Below, piece after piece: positions 36,701 to 48,795 of a stretch of DNA of 64,000 nt (position 1 is the stretch's first letter; each line of letters opens with the position of its first letter). The stretch spans positions 930,001 to 994,000 of the forward strand of contig CP103027.1 in assembly GCA_024752435.1 (NCBI GenBank), read 5' to 3'. The DNA comes from Allantophomopsis cytisporea. Lineage: Eukaryota; Ascomycota; Leotiomycetes; Phacidiales; Phacidiaceae. The translations under genes and the position numbers were made by a program. The notes below the pieces were generated by a model. It was not told the DNA's origin and searched no databases. It was given only the letters and a program-made list of their open reading frames with translations.

Positions 36701-37022
36701 GGCGTCATACTAAGCGTCTTCAGCCTCTCATTAGACCCTGACTGAACATCATGTAATCGTGCACCACACTGTATGGGGATGTAGTGTACATAGCCACATC
36801 TCACCAATCCCCACCACCAACCTCCATTGAGGAAGTCGCACGGTACCTTATTCACAGTGCACTCGCTGCACAGTGCAGACAATTGTTTATCACTCACTCT
36901 CCTCTGTTCTTTTGCTCCTCAGGCTCAACACGAGACCCGGAGGCTTGAAAGGCTCTACGGCGTAGCCTCCATCGGCTCACACGCTCGTCATCCTCGCACA
37001 CGCGGGCGGCATCAAAGCTCCC

Positions 37023-37046
37023 CAGAACCAGAACCAGAACCAGAAC
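37023..37046. repeat. (CAGAAC)4 microsatellite
   Basis: Four perfect CAGAAC units. Read on the plus strand in one frame it gives Pro-Glu repeats, but the surrounding frame is not protein-like. Confidence 0.9.
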
Positions 37047-39035
37047 CAGGGCCAGAAACAGCCCATTGTGGCCGTCAAATATCATGGTAACCAAGCATCC
37101 ACGGCCATAATCCTAGCATGAATTTCACTTCAATTAGCAAAGAGATAGCCCCCGATCCATTCACTGCTTTCTCCCATCCTTGGCGTAAGAAGTACTCTGT
37201 ACGGAGTTACGAAAGTGGTCCTCCGTACATATTCATACTGTACGGTGTTGCTATTGGGGAGCTGAGAAACACACAGTAAAGCATGGCAAGCTGGTCGTTT
37301 TCTGCAAGCATCCCTGTGTTCCAGATGGCACGAGGATCCTGGGCTGCTGACTTCACGGAGCACCGAATCAGAGCAATTCTGAAAGAAAATGAGAAAACGG
37401 CTTAGATCGTCTCATCACAGCATGAAGTAGCTGTCTGTTATCACATATGGGGCTGGAAAACATTCCAATACCAAAACACAATCACAGTGCTCAAATGAAA
37501 GGTCTCGAACGACATCCTATTATTGGAACATCAAAGAACTTTGCAGAGAGTCCCGGACTCCTTCATGTGTTCGGATAGTATCGGTCGGTATATTACTAGG
37601 ATGTTCCCTACTGCAATGCATTTCAGAAGATCTATGAAGTATTGCTCCTCTCGATGGATGCGGGCTTGAGGCTTCAATGGGTCAGTCTTGGCTTATTTGT
37701 ACCGTCGGAGCTAAGCCTTGGTGACCTTCTTGGGTGTTGAAATTGTGTTTTCTGACGCGCCTGAAGAGAGGGTGATTTATTTGGGTGCGGGAAGGCAGAG
37801 GAGAGGAGGGAGGCTTGGGACGGAAGTGCGTCGATTCCCTTCTCCCTCTAACATAGGTCGGAATGGCCCCTACGCAGACATATGCGTAAGTGAGTAATGT
37901 GCTAATATGTCATTACCGGTATACTATCACCAAGTATCATAATTGGGTGAAGTTCATACGTCTTCCTGTAAGGCTCTTCTGGTGTAAGAGCGTCAGAGTA
38001 TGAGAACCGGATATTTCATCCAATGGTTAAGCTTCTTGTGAATATGAAGAGACCTGTTGTTCAAATGCATTACATTTCCATACTCCATCTATCATATTGG
38101 TGTATGTATGACTGACCTATTCGCACTCTGTAAAATCCATCTACCTACACCTTATTGCTACATACATATATCAAAGTACAAGCATATATCCCTGGGAATT
38201 TTTACGTAGTGAGGCATATTACTCTCCATCCAATATCCATACGGCGTCGAATTCATTAATTTACATCAAGGTGAGAAGATGAATGTACACAGTATGTACA
38301 TATGTACTGTATTCATCTCTAAGTCGACCTGCCCCCCTACCCGGTGTCCTTAATTCCCCAGGATTGAACAATCATCATCCTCCGCCTCATCCCCTCCCTC
38401 CTTCTCATGAACTGATCGCTTTCTAAAGACCACCAATACTCACCTCAATGATAATTAATGCATTTTGTCTTCATCTTCATTTCGCCCCATGTTCCCTACC
38501 GTTCACAACATCCAACAGGCCTACCCATAACCCGAGCAGAACACTAAGTTCCTAAGAACCCTACTACCCTCCCCTAACTACCCCACAAACACTGGACTCA
38601 GGCGAGTCGCCTCAACGAGTCGCCCTGTTGTGAGCGAGTCGCTCAGATTTTAACGACGACTAATTATCACTAATCAGCCGGACACACCCAGCCTGAACAC
38701 TCTCGCGCAATAACAACACAAAACAGTTCAAGTGGGCATGGAAGGGTCATGTATCCACCCACTACTGATCGGACTTTGATGGGATGAAGTTCCGAGCCCC
38801 CGAGTCAGCCAATGGCCAGGGACGGAAACATGAGATTTAGTGCTTTCAAAGCTGTCTGTCAGCATCTCTTGGGGCAGATACTTGAGCAGATAAGGTTACT
38901 CGGATTGCACTAATCACGCAGTAAGCAGACCAGTATTACGGCCCCGAACAGGCCAAGCCAAAGCTGTCCAACAAACAAACAAGGGCTCTCTCATCAACTT
39001 CACTGAGTAGCACAACACACACACACAAGACAGGC

Positions 39036-39062
39036 ATGATGATGATGATGATGATGATGATG
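39036..39062. repeat. (ATG)9 microsatellite
   Basis: Nine perfect ATG units, preceded by a short CA run at about 39013-39027. Confidence 0.9.
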
Positions 39063-39613
39063 GGTAAGTCAAGTGTGTAGGCACGGTAGGATGGAACGGA
39101 TGGAATAGAACAATTTTCCACTACCGCACTAATTCCGCTGACGACAACGGGAAATGAGCTGATCTCTCCGATCTTAACCCTTTCGTAGTCTATTTTCTTC
39201 TTTCTTGAGGTCCTTTGTGGCCCCTCTTGGCTCTTGGGCTGGAATCTGTACCTCTGTTTGAAGAACTATGGTTCCTCCGCTGGTGCAGTGCTCGAACTTA
39301 TGATGGACACTCGCCCGAGTTTGGGCGTTTGTTCCCCTCGCGGAATATATCCCGGTATCTCAAACCCCATAGGACCACCAGGACCAACATCAAGAGCATC
39401 ATAGCTATCGTCATAATCTCATATTTCAGTAATGATTATCACCGTATATCGTATTCGAGCACCGCATCACGTATGAGCAGAGTAGCATGAGTAGCACAAG
39501 TATAGCACGAGTATTCTAGTGTTTATTATGGATATTTACTGTACGTACATGATGGAGAATTCATTGTCATTTGTACCTTATGATAGATATACTTACTCTG
39601 GGTGCTTGCTTTG

Positions 39614-39637
39614 GCTTTTGCTTTTGCTTTTGCTTTT
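39614..39637. repeat. (GCTTTT)4 microsatellite
   Basis: Four perfect GCTTTT units. Confidence 0.9.
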
Positions 39638-40617
39638 GCTCTAGTAATTTGATTGTTTACTTACGGTGTACTTAATTACACATCCATTGTGCCTGATATC
39701 CCTCAAAACAACCCAACTTATCATCCGTATTGAGACATATACACCTTGTCTTAACAACCACAGAACAAAACAATCATCCTTCCTTGAAATTGTACGTGAT
39801 CAGTATCCTGAGAACCATGTAATTTGAAATCCTTCATCCTACACATCTATTTTGGCTTTTTCCTTACCCGCCCGCTCAGATCACCTAAAAAGAAAGTCTC
39901 AGCCCAAATCAAAGTGCCAGCCAGAGCCAACGCCCAGGTCACTCAGCACACCCTTCCACTACTACCCATACGCGACCCTGAGAAGAATATCTATCATACA
40001 ACCCTTACCTAACACTAAGTGCCCGTCCCAGCTCGAAAACATAAACGCCCCAAAGAGACCCATAATCCATATCCCATATACTCTCCTCCTCCCCCATAGA
40101 AAAGGAAACCCAACAACGAAAAACGAACTCACCCGTTATTGCTTCTACGACCTGTTGTTAAATCGGAAGAAGACCTCCCCAACCAAGAATCAAGACGGAA
40201 AGGGCAAAGGAAAAGGAAAAGGACAAGGACAAAAAGGGAAAAGGAATAGAGACTGGACTTCCCTCAGCTCGATCCACATATCCATTCCATATCTATATTC
40301 ATATCCCTTCCAACAGGAAGAAAGATCCGAGACATACATTATCCCAAAAGTCTCCCAAACCTGGCTGGCCATCGTTCGCTTGCAGATTGCATGCCCCTCT
40401 TGCATGCTGCACAACCCAGGTCCCAGTCCCATCACTTAACCCCCGGCATTGCTCTATCATACTTGCGCAGATCTAGCCATACAACGTGCCTGTTGCGGCA
40501 AGCCCGGCCGTATCCACGCGTGAATTCATCCAGGCATTCGGTGTTGGATATCTAGCGTCTAGGCCGATAAATACATATCCAAAATATCCATGGTCGTCGA
40601 ATGAGCCACACCTTCCC

Positions 40618-41106
40618 ATGTCAATACCGACAGACCAGAAATACCCCTCGACTTTACATACGTCGGGTCCAGACAGCTTCCTATCAAAATTGACGGATTT
40701 CCCGACTGGTGTGACTACCTCGCACGCACATCATTATCCATCTCATCATCCTTTCAGATCTTCTTCTTCTTCTAGACCAGGAGAGGTGGGCCTTCGAAGT
40801 AGTAAGACCAAGAGCCTCGAGATCGAGCGAAGGAAGACTAGAAGGAAAAAAGAAAACCAGTATTATATCATCATTATAGAAAGGGCCACCCAAGGTAAAC
40901 TTGAGAGCAAAGCAATCTACCATCACTTGATTACAAACGGGCGTCCGAGAGAAAAATCTCCCCCATTATACGCCGCAGGTCAGCTGGGATACATAAAGTC
41001 GTTGGTCAAGATAATCCAGCCCCCACCCACCGTCATCGAATCCAACATCAGACCGTGCCACTCGGGGACATTTGACACAGCTTTCATCTTCATGACCTTT
41101 TTCTAA
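40618..41106 (+). other. Open frame of 162 codons just upstream of the regulator, possible uORF
   Basis: Begins with an ATG (MSIPTDQKYPST) and stops 39 bases before the regulator's start codon. Its protein is Ser/His-rich and Lys/Arg-rich in turn, with no recognisable domain. If the regulator's transcript starts in the desert, this frame would be a long upstream reading frame in its leader. It could also be chance. Confidence 0.3.
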
Positions 41107-41145
41107 GCCTCCTAAATCCCATAGAACACATCTCTCGTTGTGATC

Positions 41146-44024
41146 ATGTCACAGTTATACACTCGATCAGCCATTCACTCGGTGCTTCAAAGTCCATATT
41201 CGGCCCATTATCAATTCGATAATTCTTACACGTTACGGGACGCTGCGTTTCCCGGCAGCGCAGTGGCTACCAGCGAAGACGGTCAGTACGAGGGTCAAGG
41301 CTGGAAAATTCGGCCTGGCCATACAATGTCCGATTCCAGACGTAAGGACTACGAGACACCCAGAAGAACAGAAGCTGCTCCACGAAGAGAGCAATTGCCC
41401 TCTATCAGCAGTCTTTTCTCGGCTTCAACACAACCAGCACAGCCAACACAGCAGTCTCCATCAGTAGCTCAGTCTTCGTACGTCGACAGAAGTCCTTCCT
41501 ATTCAACAACCTCCCCTCAGGATACCAGACGAACAGGAACCCCATTATACCAGGACAGGCCATTCCAGGAACCCTATCAAAGGCAACCGCAGGCGGATCC
41601 TACTCATTTTTCTTATTCATCACGGACTGACCCAGAGAGAAGTGGCCTTCCTCCACCTCCGAGACCTATTCAGTCGGCCGTTGGATCGGCTGCAGAATCA
41701 CCTCGATCTTACGATCCCCGTCACAGTCCTCATGAGAGTAACCGAACTCAATTATCATCTTCTAGCAGATGGTCTCCCCGTTCAGAGCCAGGAGCACGAC
41801 CCGATTACTTTGCGGTGCCATCAAAGGATAACTCAGGTTCTTTCCAGGCTCCGATTTCACAAGGCATTTCCCATCAACCCCTTGCACCGGTCACCCGCGG
41901 AGACCCAGATCGTTTGTATTATCGTGAGGCCCCTGCCCAGGTTTCCGCGCTCACTTTGCCTCAATATCCTCTAACACCTGTAACCAATGCGCCTTTGCCT
42001 CTAAATCCAAATACTACTAAGGATGCTCTTGGCCCAAAGATCTGGACTGGAACCCAATTTTTACCACGATTTGTGCGTCAGCAAGAAGTCCCCGGCGAAG
42101 GCCTTTGTTACTTTTATGATGACGGTACCCACTGCAAAGCTGTTATTGATGGAGAACATGTCAATGCTTATTGGGGCGTGACAAAGGCTGGGAAGCCACG
42201 GAAAAGACTTGCTATTGCCTGCATTACATGCAGAGAAAAGAAAATCAAGTGCGACCCAGACTATCCTCGATGCATTCAGTGCGAAAAATTTGGGCGGGTT
42301 TGCAAATTCAAAAATGCGTGAGTGCTTTCACCATATATATTTTTTGGGCCAAATTAGAACTGACATGATGCAGACCAAGAGGTGGTCAGGGATCTCCTGA
42401 AACCCCGCCTGCTGAGACGGACGAGTTGAGCGAGAGATCACATCAACTAGAGCAAGTTCGCAGAGAGTCTCAAAAATTTGACTACGAGCCTCTCAAGTAT
42501 GAAGCTGCAACCTCGCCATCTGATCAACACGCCACGAAAAGGCGAAAGCATACCTATACTCACTTCACTCCTTTAAGTCCTGGTCCAGCACACAGCGACA
42601 ATACTCGTAGGCGATCATCAGAAGGCCTCGATGTAGACTGGAACATAGACCCAGCGGTCGCCTATCCATCTTTGGTCCAACAACTTATTCCACTCTATTT
42701 CTCTGGCCTTGCAGGCACGTCTTATATTTTTCTTCCCTCGGAGCCTATGACTCAGTGGATTTTTTCACCAGTTTCAAAATCTCTTGACGATTTAATGTTG
42801 ATTTACAGCATGCTCGCTATTGCAAGCAGATTCTCCAGATATCCAGAGCATCAAATTCGTGGCCAAGAATTCCATGCTATTGCGAAGTATGCTGCTGAAC
42901 ACACACCTAATAGCCTTCAACTCTGCCAGACCCAGCTCCATCTCGCCATTTATGCTTTTACTTTACCAACAAAAACCAACAATACGTGGGAGCACTGTAC
43001 CCGCGCTCTTGCCACAGCTTCCGCGATGAAGCTTAACATAGAAGTCCCGGCTTCGCAAATCTCATCCGAAAAGACACCGTATGGATTAAATATCAGAGGA
43101 TATCAGGAGTGTACAAGAAGGACGTTCTGGAGTTGTTATATCATGGATCGCTTTAATGGCTTCTGCAACAATAGCCTATCCTTTATCAACACTGATTATG
43201 TGTACCTCCGGCTCCCTCTCAGCGATACTTCTTTCAATGCTCAATTACCCAACGAGAATCCCTACTTCAAATTTGATATGCAACCCCCTGTTGCTGAAAT
43301 GGGAGCCATGGGTTATCTTATTGGAATATCTTACATTTGGGGGGACGTGACGGCCAACATTTACCGTTGTAGCAACCGACCGTCAGAACTCCCAAATCCG
43401 GATCCGGCAGTTCAAAGAGACTTCTACAACAAGACAGCATCCAACCTCCAAGCATGGCGCTCCTCGATCCCCACACATTTACAGCCGTCAGAGTCGAACT
43501 TTGCAACAATTGGCACGACGCTGGGCACTTGGATGACAATGCACACGCTGTACCACGCAACACAGATCAAGCTGAATCGTTACGTACATGTCGCGTCAAC
43601 ACCTACTGCGATGATCGAGAGGAACTTGGCACAGGCGATCTCCAGCGCACAAGAAGTATTGCGTCTGATTACTCATCCTTCCATCGTCGCAAACCCCGAA
43701 TTTTCGACGCCTCTCACCTCTTACCTTGTGAGCTTGGCCGTCGACATCCTTTCATCGCGCGGTTCTCTCTCGTATTACAAAGAGCTTCTTGAGTCTTTCA
43801 AGCCGGCTGTCCGCATCCTCGAGAAACTCTCTCGTTACTGGGCTCCTGCTGCTACACAGCTATCCGAGGTGCAGAAGCGCGTTGATGACTTTGAAAACGT
43901 TGGTCGGGGTGCACCTGGTGGCAAGTGGGAATTCAATGACCGCATTGAGAAGTCTGTGTCTAGGGAATTCGATGCTGTTTATGAAGTCTCATTTGAGATT
44001 TGGGAGCGTGCTGTTGCTAGGTGA
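41146..44024 (+). CDS. Zn2Cys6 transcription factor, possibly sporulation-regulator (SfgA) type
   Basis: Two exons, 41146-42317 and 42374-44024. The 56-base intron has GTGAGT, CTGAC and CAG, and joins as KFKNA/PRGGQGSPE, giving 940 residues. The first ATG is at 41146 (MSQLYTRSAIH). Residues 1-300 are Ser/Pro/Gln-rich and disordered. A conserved-looking block GLCYFYDDGTH...VNAYWGVTKAGKPRKRL leads into the binuclear cluster CX2CX6CX6CX2CX6C with cysteines at 359, 362, 369, 376, 379 and 386. A basic patch TKRRKH follows. Next comes the fungal transcription-factor middle region, with IYSMLAIASRFSRYPEH and CTRRTFWSCYIMDRFNGF. The cluster sits mid-protein instead of at the N-terminus. The GKPRKRLA-CxTC context reminds me of the Aspergillus sporulation repressor SfgA group; this is memory-based and unverified. 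Confidence 0.88.
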
Positions 44025-44872
44025 TGTGCGCGAATGATTGCTGGAATTACGCTGCTTATTTGTAAGGAGTTGATGATGGACTGGTGTTTCTCCTAGGATT
44101 TTGTGAGCGCGGCGTTTGGGATGCATGTACATATATGTGTGTACGAGGCTTATGTATGTACAGTGATTATCTTGTCTGCGGTGGGATGATTAAAGGCGCG
44201 TATCTGTACATACTTTGTGCGATGGGGCATGATGACATACATAGATGCTTTTTGTGCAAAATATACCAGAATTTCTTCCTTTTGCTAACCCGAATTTTGT
44301 CATGTTTTGTGAAATAGTGGTCACATTGAAGGACAACGCTTAATGCTACGAACCTAACTCCCTCAGTTATGGGGATCAGATTTTCAATATCAGTATTCAC
44401 TGTTGCTGATAATTGTCAGAGTTTCTAAATTAATGATGCTTCAGGGACTCTTCTCTTTACAGCGTTGTTCTTTATAACACACTTCCTACTCTGCGCATTT
44501 CTGCCACCCATGGCTGAGGTATTCATATTTTTCCATTCCATTAAGCCAACTAGTCCAGAAATCTTCTGGCCAAGTAAAAATAAAAAATAATGAAATAAAA
44601 TGGATGGCTCGCTGCAAAGAAGAGGCCTATAACATTTAACTTCTATATTATTTAGATATCCTCTCCGCCTTCCTTTAGTTTTACCTGTTCACAAACATTT
44701 GAAATTATGGGAAGGTATTCCGCCGGAGCACGTTCTGCATTCCTTTTGGTTTGCTTAGTTGCAATCGTGATTTCCGTAACCAGTTCAGTCTCGTAAAACA
44801 TTGTTGTTCATAATGCGTATTAAGAGCGAAAAGCTCCAACAAAGATCTCGGATAATATCCTAGCATCAAATC
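44025..44872. other. Spacer between the regulator and the tRNA gene
   Basis: 3' region of the regulator with TACATATATG-type phrases, then AT-rich DNA. No gene was seen. Confidence 0.5.
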
Positions 44873-44955
44873 GCCCGCATGGCTTAGTGGTACAGTGTCC
44901 CACTCGTATTGCACACGATATGGGAAGATCCTCGGTTCGATTCCGAGTGTGGGCA
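44873..44955 (+). tRNA. tRNA-Thr (anticodon CGT) with an 11-base intron
   Basis: Folds as a complete cloverleaf. The acceptor stem GCCCGCA pairs with TGTGGGC, with discriminator A at 44955. The D arm is GCT/AGT, the anticodon stem TCCCA/TGGGA (44898-44902 with 44921-44925), the variable loop AGATC, and the T stem CTCGG/CCGAG with loop TTCGATT. The anticodon loop region is 18 bases. Removing TTGCACACGAT (44909-44919), directly after the base 3' of the anticodon, leaves a normal seven-base loop CTCGTAA with CGT at 44905-44907. It reads ACG codons for threonine. A T4 terminator follows. Confidence 0.93.
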
Positions 44956-44959
44956 TTTT
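44956..44959 (+). terminator. RNA polymerase III T-run terminator
   Basis: TTTT immediately after the tRNA discriminator base. Confidence 0.75.
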
Positions 44960-46102
44960 CTTTTGGATAATTATTTTGCTTTCCCAATCCTTTTGTGGTA
45001 CTGCAATTATGTAAGTTGACTTTTTAATTTTGTTACGTATCTTTATTTTATGTTGCTTTCATGGAGATGAGGTAGTTTAGCTTTTGCACTTCGGTTACGC
45101 CTCTTAGGATCCACTTAGCAACGTCTTGCCAAATCCATTATTCACTGTTATAATGTATCGATGTTCGTGAGAAGAAAGTCCTTTATCAACACGCTCTGAG
45201 TGCCACAGCTCCAACTCAGTGTTTCAGAATATAACTACAATATATTTAAGTCAGTCAGATTTTGGAGAAGGTCATCTCCTGTTATTGAGATGTATTAGTT
45301 ATTTCAGTAAGAAAAGCCGAGTCACGAAGAGAACACAAATCATAGGGGAAGACGTTTTCCTACAGGTTAAGACTTTATATCGCCATTTCCCAGTGGAAAC
45401 CCTATTCCATTATCATAATTCAATTTTGAATTACTTTCCAATCCATGATTCCTCGAACGTTGATAAATAAAGTACTTGGTATCACTTCTGCCTTCTTCCT
45501 TGTATAAGCATTCTGTGAAGAAAATCAACAAAGTGAAGCTTGTAGATTAGAAGAGTAGGATAGCCAGACACAAAATGTTCATCGTAGGTAACCAAAGGGT
45601 GCGGTATATTATATTAGTAAATTACCTATGATTGTATTAGTACTATCTAAAACTCTCTATCCCCCGAAAGTTTGTTGAGGTACGGCCCGGATACGGTTTC
45701 TAGGGGTCCGTGATTTCGACGGTCTAAACTCTGCGCTTAACATCACCCTACGCATCTGCATATGCCACACAGTATCAATATCCCTTTATTAGCCTAGATC
45801 AGACGAGGTTGACCGACTGACAAGAAACAGAACGAAGGAATACGCGCCAACATGGAGCTGCTCCTATGTCACATGATGTTAGCAACAATCATGCGGAACT
45901 CGGCCTTGATTTTGCATAGCCACAATGGCTGAGGAATCAATCCGCCAATCATTCGATCAATCACACCAGGGACCATCTGTCACAACAATTTAAATGTGGG
46001 CTCGAGCCACTTCCAGCCACTTTACTTTTCCGTCACGTTGGACCCTAAATCCTTTTTAATACATATGTAACTTTTTAAAGAGTTGAGGATTTCAAAGTGA
46101 AG
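44960..46102. other. Intergenic spacer upstream of the epoxide-hydrolase-like gene
   Basis: About 1.1 kb, AT-rich at first. No coding sequence or repeat was recognised. The last few hundred bases are the presumed promoter of the next gene. Confidence 0.5.
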
Positions 46103-47867
46103 ATGGAAGATAGTGTTGCTTCTATTGCGAACGAGGAGGTGAAACCTTATCGCATACATGTAAGCCCTTTCACATTGTTTTACGAGTTCTGTGAGATTTC
46201 CAGGAATCTTTGATCCGGAGGATCGTTCCGACAGTCGAGATCTAATATTTGGGGTCAAACGTGTATTTGTCGTGTCATGTACCACGAAACTTGTTAATTG
46301 CTGCTTCAAATTCCTTATGAGTCCGTCATTACGTGTTTTCTACGTAGTGAGAGCTGGAGCAATAAGTCTACGGAGGGACGATCAGGATTTCAACATCGGC
46401 TTCTTTGGTCAAGCGGAAGGACGTTGAGGATACTAACTGGAGGGACAGGTTTCATCCCGGTATCTTTTTCTTACACGACGTAAGCTTGAACTCGCACGTC
46501 TACCTCATGAGATTCTTCTGCCAAAATCGAAGGAATGGGAGCACGGAACTCCAAAGAGCGAGATCGAGCCGCTCATTGACTACTGGTATGGTTCATAATT
46601 TTACTGTCACCGGCTAAAGAGTCTACTGAACGACGAGAATTTCAGTTCGAAGATCTGTCTAAGTTTTCACTCTTGCACTTCTTGACTGACATCTATTAGG
46701 CTGGAAACTTATGACTGGCGGACTCAAGAAGCATACCTAAATACTTTACCTCAATTCAGGACTACTATCCGTCTACCACCTCCCGCAGAAGAGAATTTGA
46801 GGATTCACTTTATTCATCTAAGATCGCGAAATTCAACGGCTACCCCAATTCTGCTCCTTCCTACTCTTCCATTGACAAACCTGTCTCTACTTCCCCTCTT
46901 GACCGATCTCACCAACACAGCAAATTACCACATCGTGGCACCATCATTTCCAGGTGTTGGGTTCAGTGATGCTTTCACCTCTCCCGAAACGCTTCCTCTT
47001 CAAGCTACAGCGAAGATCCTAAATGAACTGATGGTCAGACTGGGGTATGAATATTACATTACTTCAATGAGTGGTTCAGGGCGAGCCTCACCTCCATCTT
47101 TCTATCTGGCTCAGCTTCTTACCCAGGAGCACAGAGAAAACTGCTTGGGAGCCCATCTCATTGACCCAGTATCAAGCAAGCCTAGATGGAGATCTTCACC
47201 TTGGCAATCGATGAAATTCGCGGTAGCAAAGTTCTTCCACGCTTCGGCATTCGGATATGAAAAGAGCGATTTTCTCGCTCCTGAATCTACTAGTATTACT
47301 CAGAAAGCAGCACCGTTGACAGCTGTGGGGTTGAGTGGTCTCGGAGCTGGTCTTGGAGGTCCCAATACTCTTGCCTACGCACTATGCGATTCCCCTACCG
47401 GAATCCTCAGTATCATGCTCTCATATCTTCATTCCTCTAGTAATCGGGTTTGGGAGCATGAAGATATCGTGACTATGGCACAGTTAGCTTGGCTCCCTGG
47501 TCCAGAGGCCGGATTGAGATACTGGTGGAGTGCTGGGAAAGAGATTGTTCAGATAACGCCCTCAACTAAGAAGAGTGTGGTGGCGATATCTGCATTCTTG
47601 GAAGAAGAAGATTACACTCCTCCTGCATGGGTTGGTTGGGGCAAGAGTGTCTGGGTTGGGAAGTGGGGAGGGAAAGCAAGAGTGACAGCTTGTGAGAGGG
47701 TAGAAGAGATTGTGAAGGGGATCGATGGGTTGAGACAGGAGTTGCTGAAGCTTGATAAGAGGTTAGCGGTGAAGCCGTTGGAAGGTATCACTGTTGAGCC
47801 TGTGCCCGAAGAAGATGGCGAGGTTGTTCAGATGGATGTTGAGAGTCCTGATACCCTTGCCGCATGA
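46103..47867 (+). CDS. Epoxide-hydrolase-like alpha/beta hydrolase
   Basis: Three exons: 46103-46159, 46449-46585 and 46700-47867, giving 453 residues. Intron 1 is 289 bases with a CTAAC branch site 12 bases before its acceptor. Intron 2 is 114 bases. The joins give KPYRIH/VSSRYLFLTRRKLELARLP and LIDYW/LETYDWRTQEAYL, matching the N-terminal epoxide hydrolase (EHN) domain. The hydrolase part follows: VAPSFPGVGFSDAF, then ITSMSGSGRASPPS at the expected nucleophile position, then VWEHEDIVTMAQLAWLPGPEAGLRYWW. Classical members have Asp at the nucleophile (GxDxG); here only Ser, Met and Gly are seen, so activity is doubtful. I recall related fungal proteins with a similar SxGSGR element. The C-terminus is acidic and probably unstructured. 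Confidence 0.8.
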
Positions 47868-48795
47868 GTTTTTGTATGTGTATGGATGGGATGAGCATTT
47901 CCTTCGCAGGTTTATGATGGAAGCAGATCGAATAAGTTCATGTTCGGTTGATGTTCTCATGTTGATCTGCAATCAGACCTTCCAAACTCTATAGGTCTCC
48001 TTGGATCATTACAGAACGATATAGTGTGATTGGGTGATCAAAATGTATTTCATGAACGTTCAATCCGAAGTAGGAGTGCCGGGGCAGCTGTGTAGCTAAG
48101 TTGTCTGAAAGTTCCCTGAACAAACATACATGCCACTAATGAGCCCACAATACTTTTAATGAATAACCGCTTACTTGTTTATGTGTCTTTACAGCTGATC
48201 GTCGATACGTGTACAGAGTGAAATTTTTTCCGTTGGATAAGAATAGCATGAAACATTTTCCTGATTACTAGTCAATGAGCAACGGCTACTAGTATGATCA
48301 ACAGGAAGGCGTAGGTGCAAAATTGAAGGCTTCGAAGACAAGATCCATACGTCTGGGCATCTACGAATTAGAGTAGGTTCCTTGCCGCTCAACGATTCGC
48401 TAACGCTGTGGATTGACAGGCTTGGGTGGCGCTTGGATCTGATATTATAGTTTGGCCCCTACGTTTCATATAGTCGGATCTACTGTAACTACTTTCTGAC
48501 ACTTGTACAGAAGCTGAGAGTCTAGCTATACTAGAACATTGTGAGGATCAGCATCTACGAGCAAAGCTCCAGGTGTGAAGTGAATGGTAAAAATTGACTT
48601 TGAGCCCCCATTTGAGCGGCTTACATATTATGAAGATGACATGAGTCTCTTAGTCTTACTGACGCAGGTCCTACTATAATAGCAAGAGCTGCGTGCGCCT
48701 TTGCACCTTCCCGATGGTCAGAATCTCTATTACGTTATCGTTCAATTGCAGCTATTCCAGTCCCAGATTTTTGCATGTATTAGCACTTATCCCAA
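47868..48795. other. Intergenic spacer, no gene seen
   Basis: Between two genes on the plus strand. Open frames here are short and unrelated to any family. Confidence 0.5.

Larger units (their letters stand above)
27361..41145. other. Gene desert of about 14 kb upstream of the Zn2Cys6 regulator
   Basis: No frame in this stretch has protein-like composition, family motifs or plausible exon chains; all open frames are short and overlap in several phases. G+C is near the genome level apart from local runs. The DNA is crowded with TACATA/TGTACATA phrases, several microsatellites (listed separately) and TACGGAGTA/TACTCCGTA motifs. The part nearest 41145 may be a long transcribed leader of the regulator. 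Other use as non-coding RNA cannot be judged from sequence. Confidence 0.55.

Noticed and set aside
39852..40439. 195-codon open frame in the desert
   Set aside because: It begins at a non-ATG codon and its protein is low-complexity without any domain. It overlaps frames on the other strand.
26270..41145. Transposon protein genes in the desert
   Set aside because: No reverse transcriptase, integrase or transposase motif, and no long terminal or inverted repeats, were found by eye.
46191..46427. 78-codon frame inside the first intron of the epoxide-hydrolase-like gene
   Set aside because: Joining 46159 directly to 46449 restores the conserved EHN domain. Including this frame would break it.
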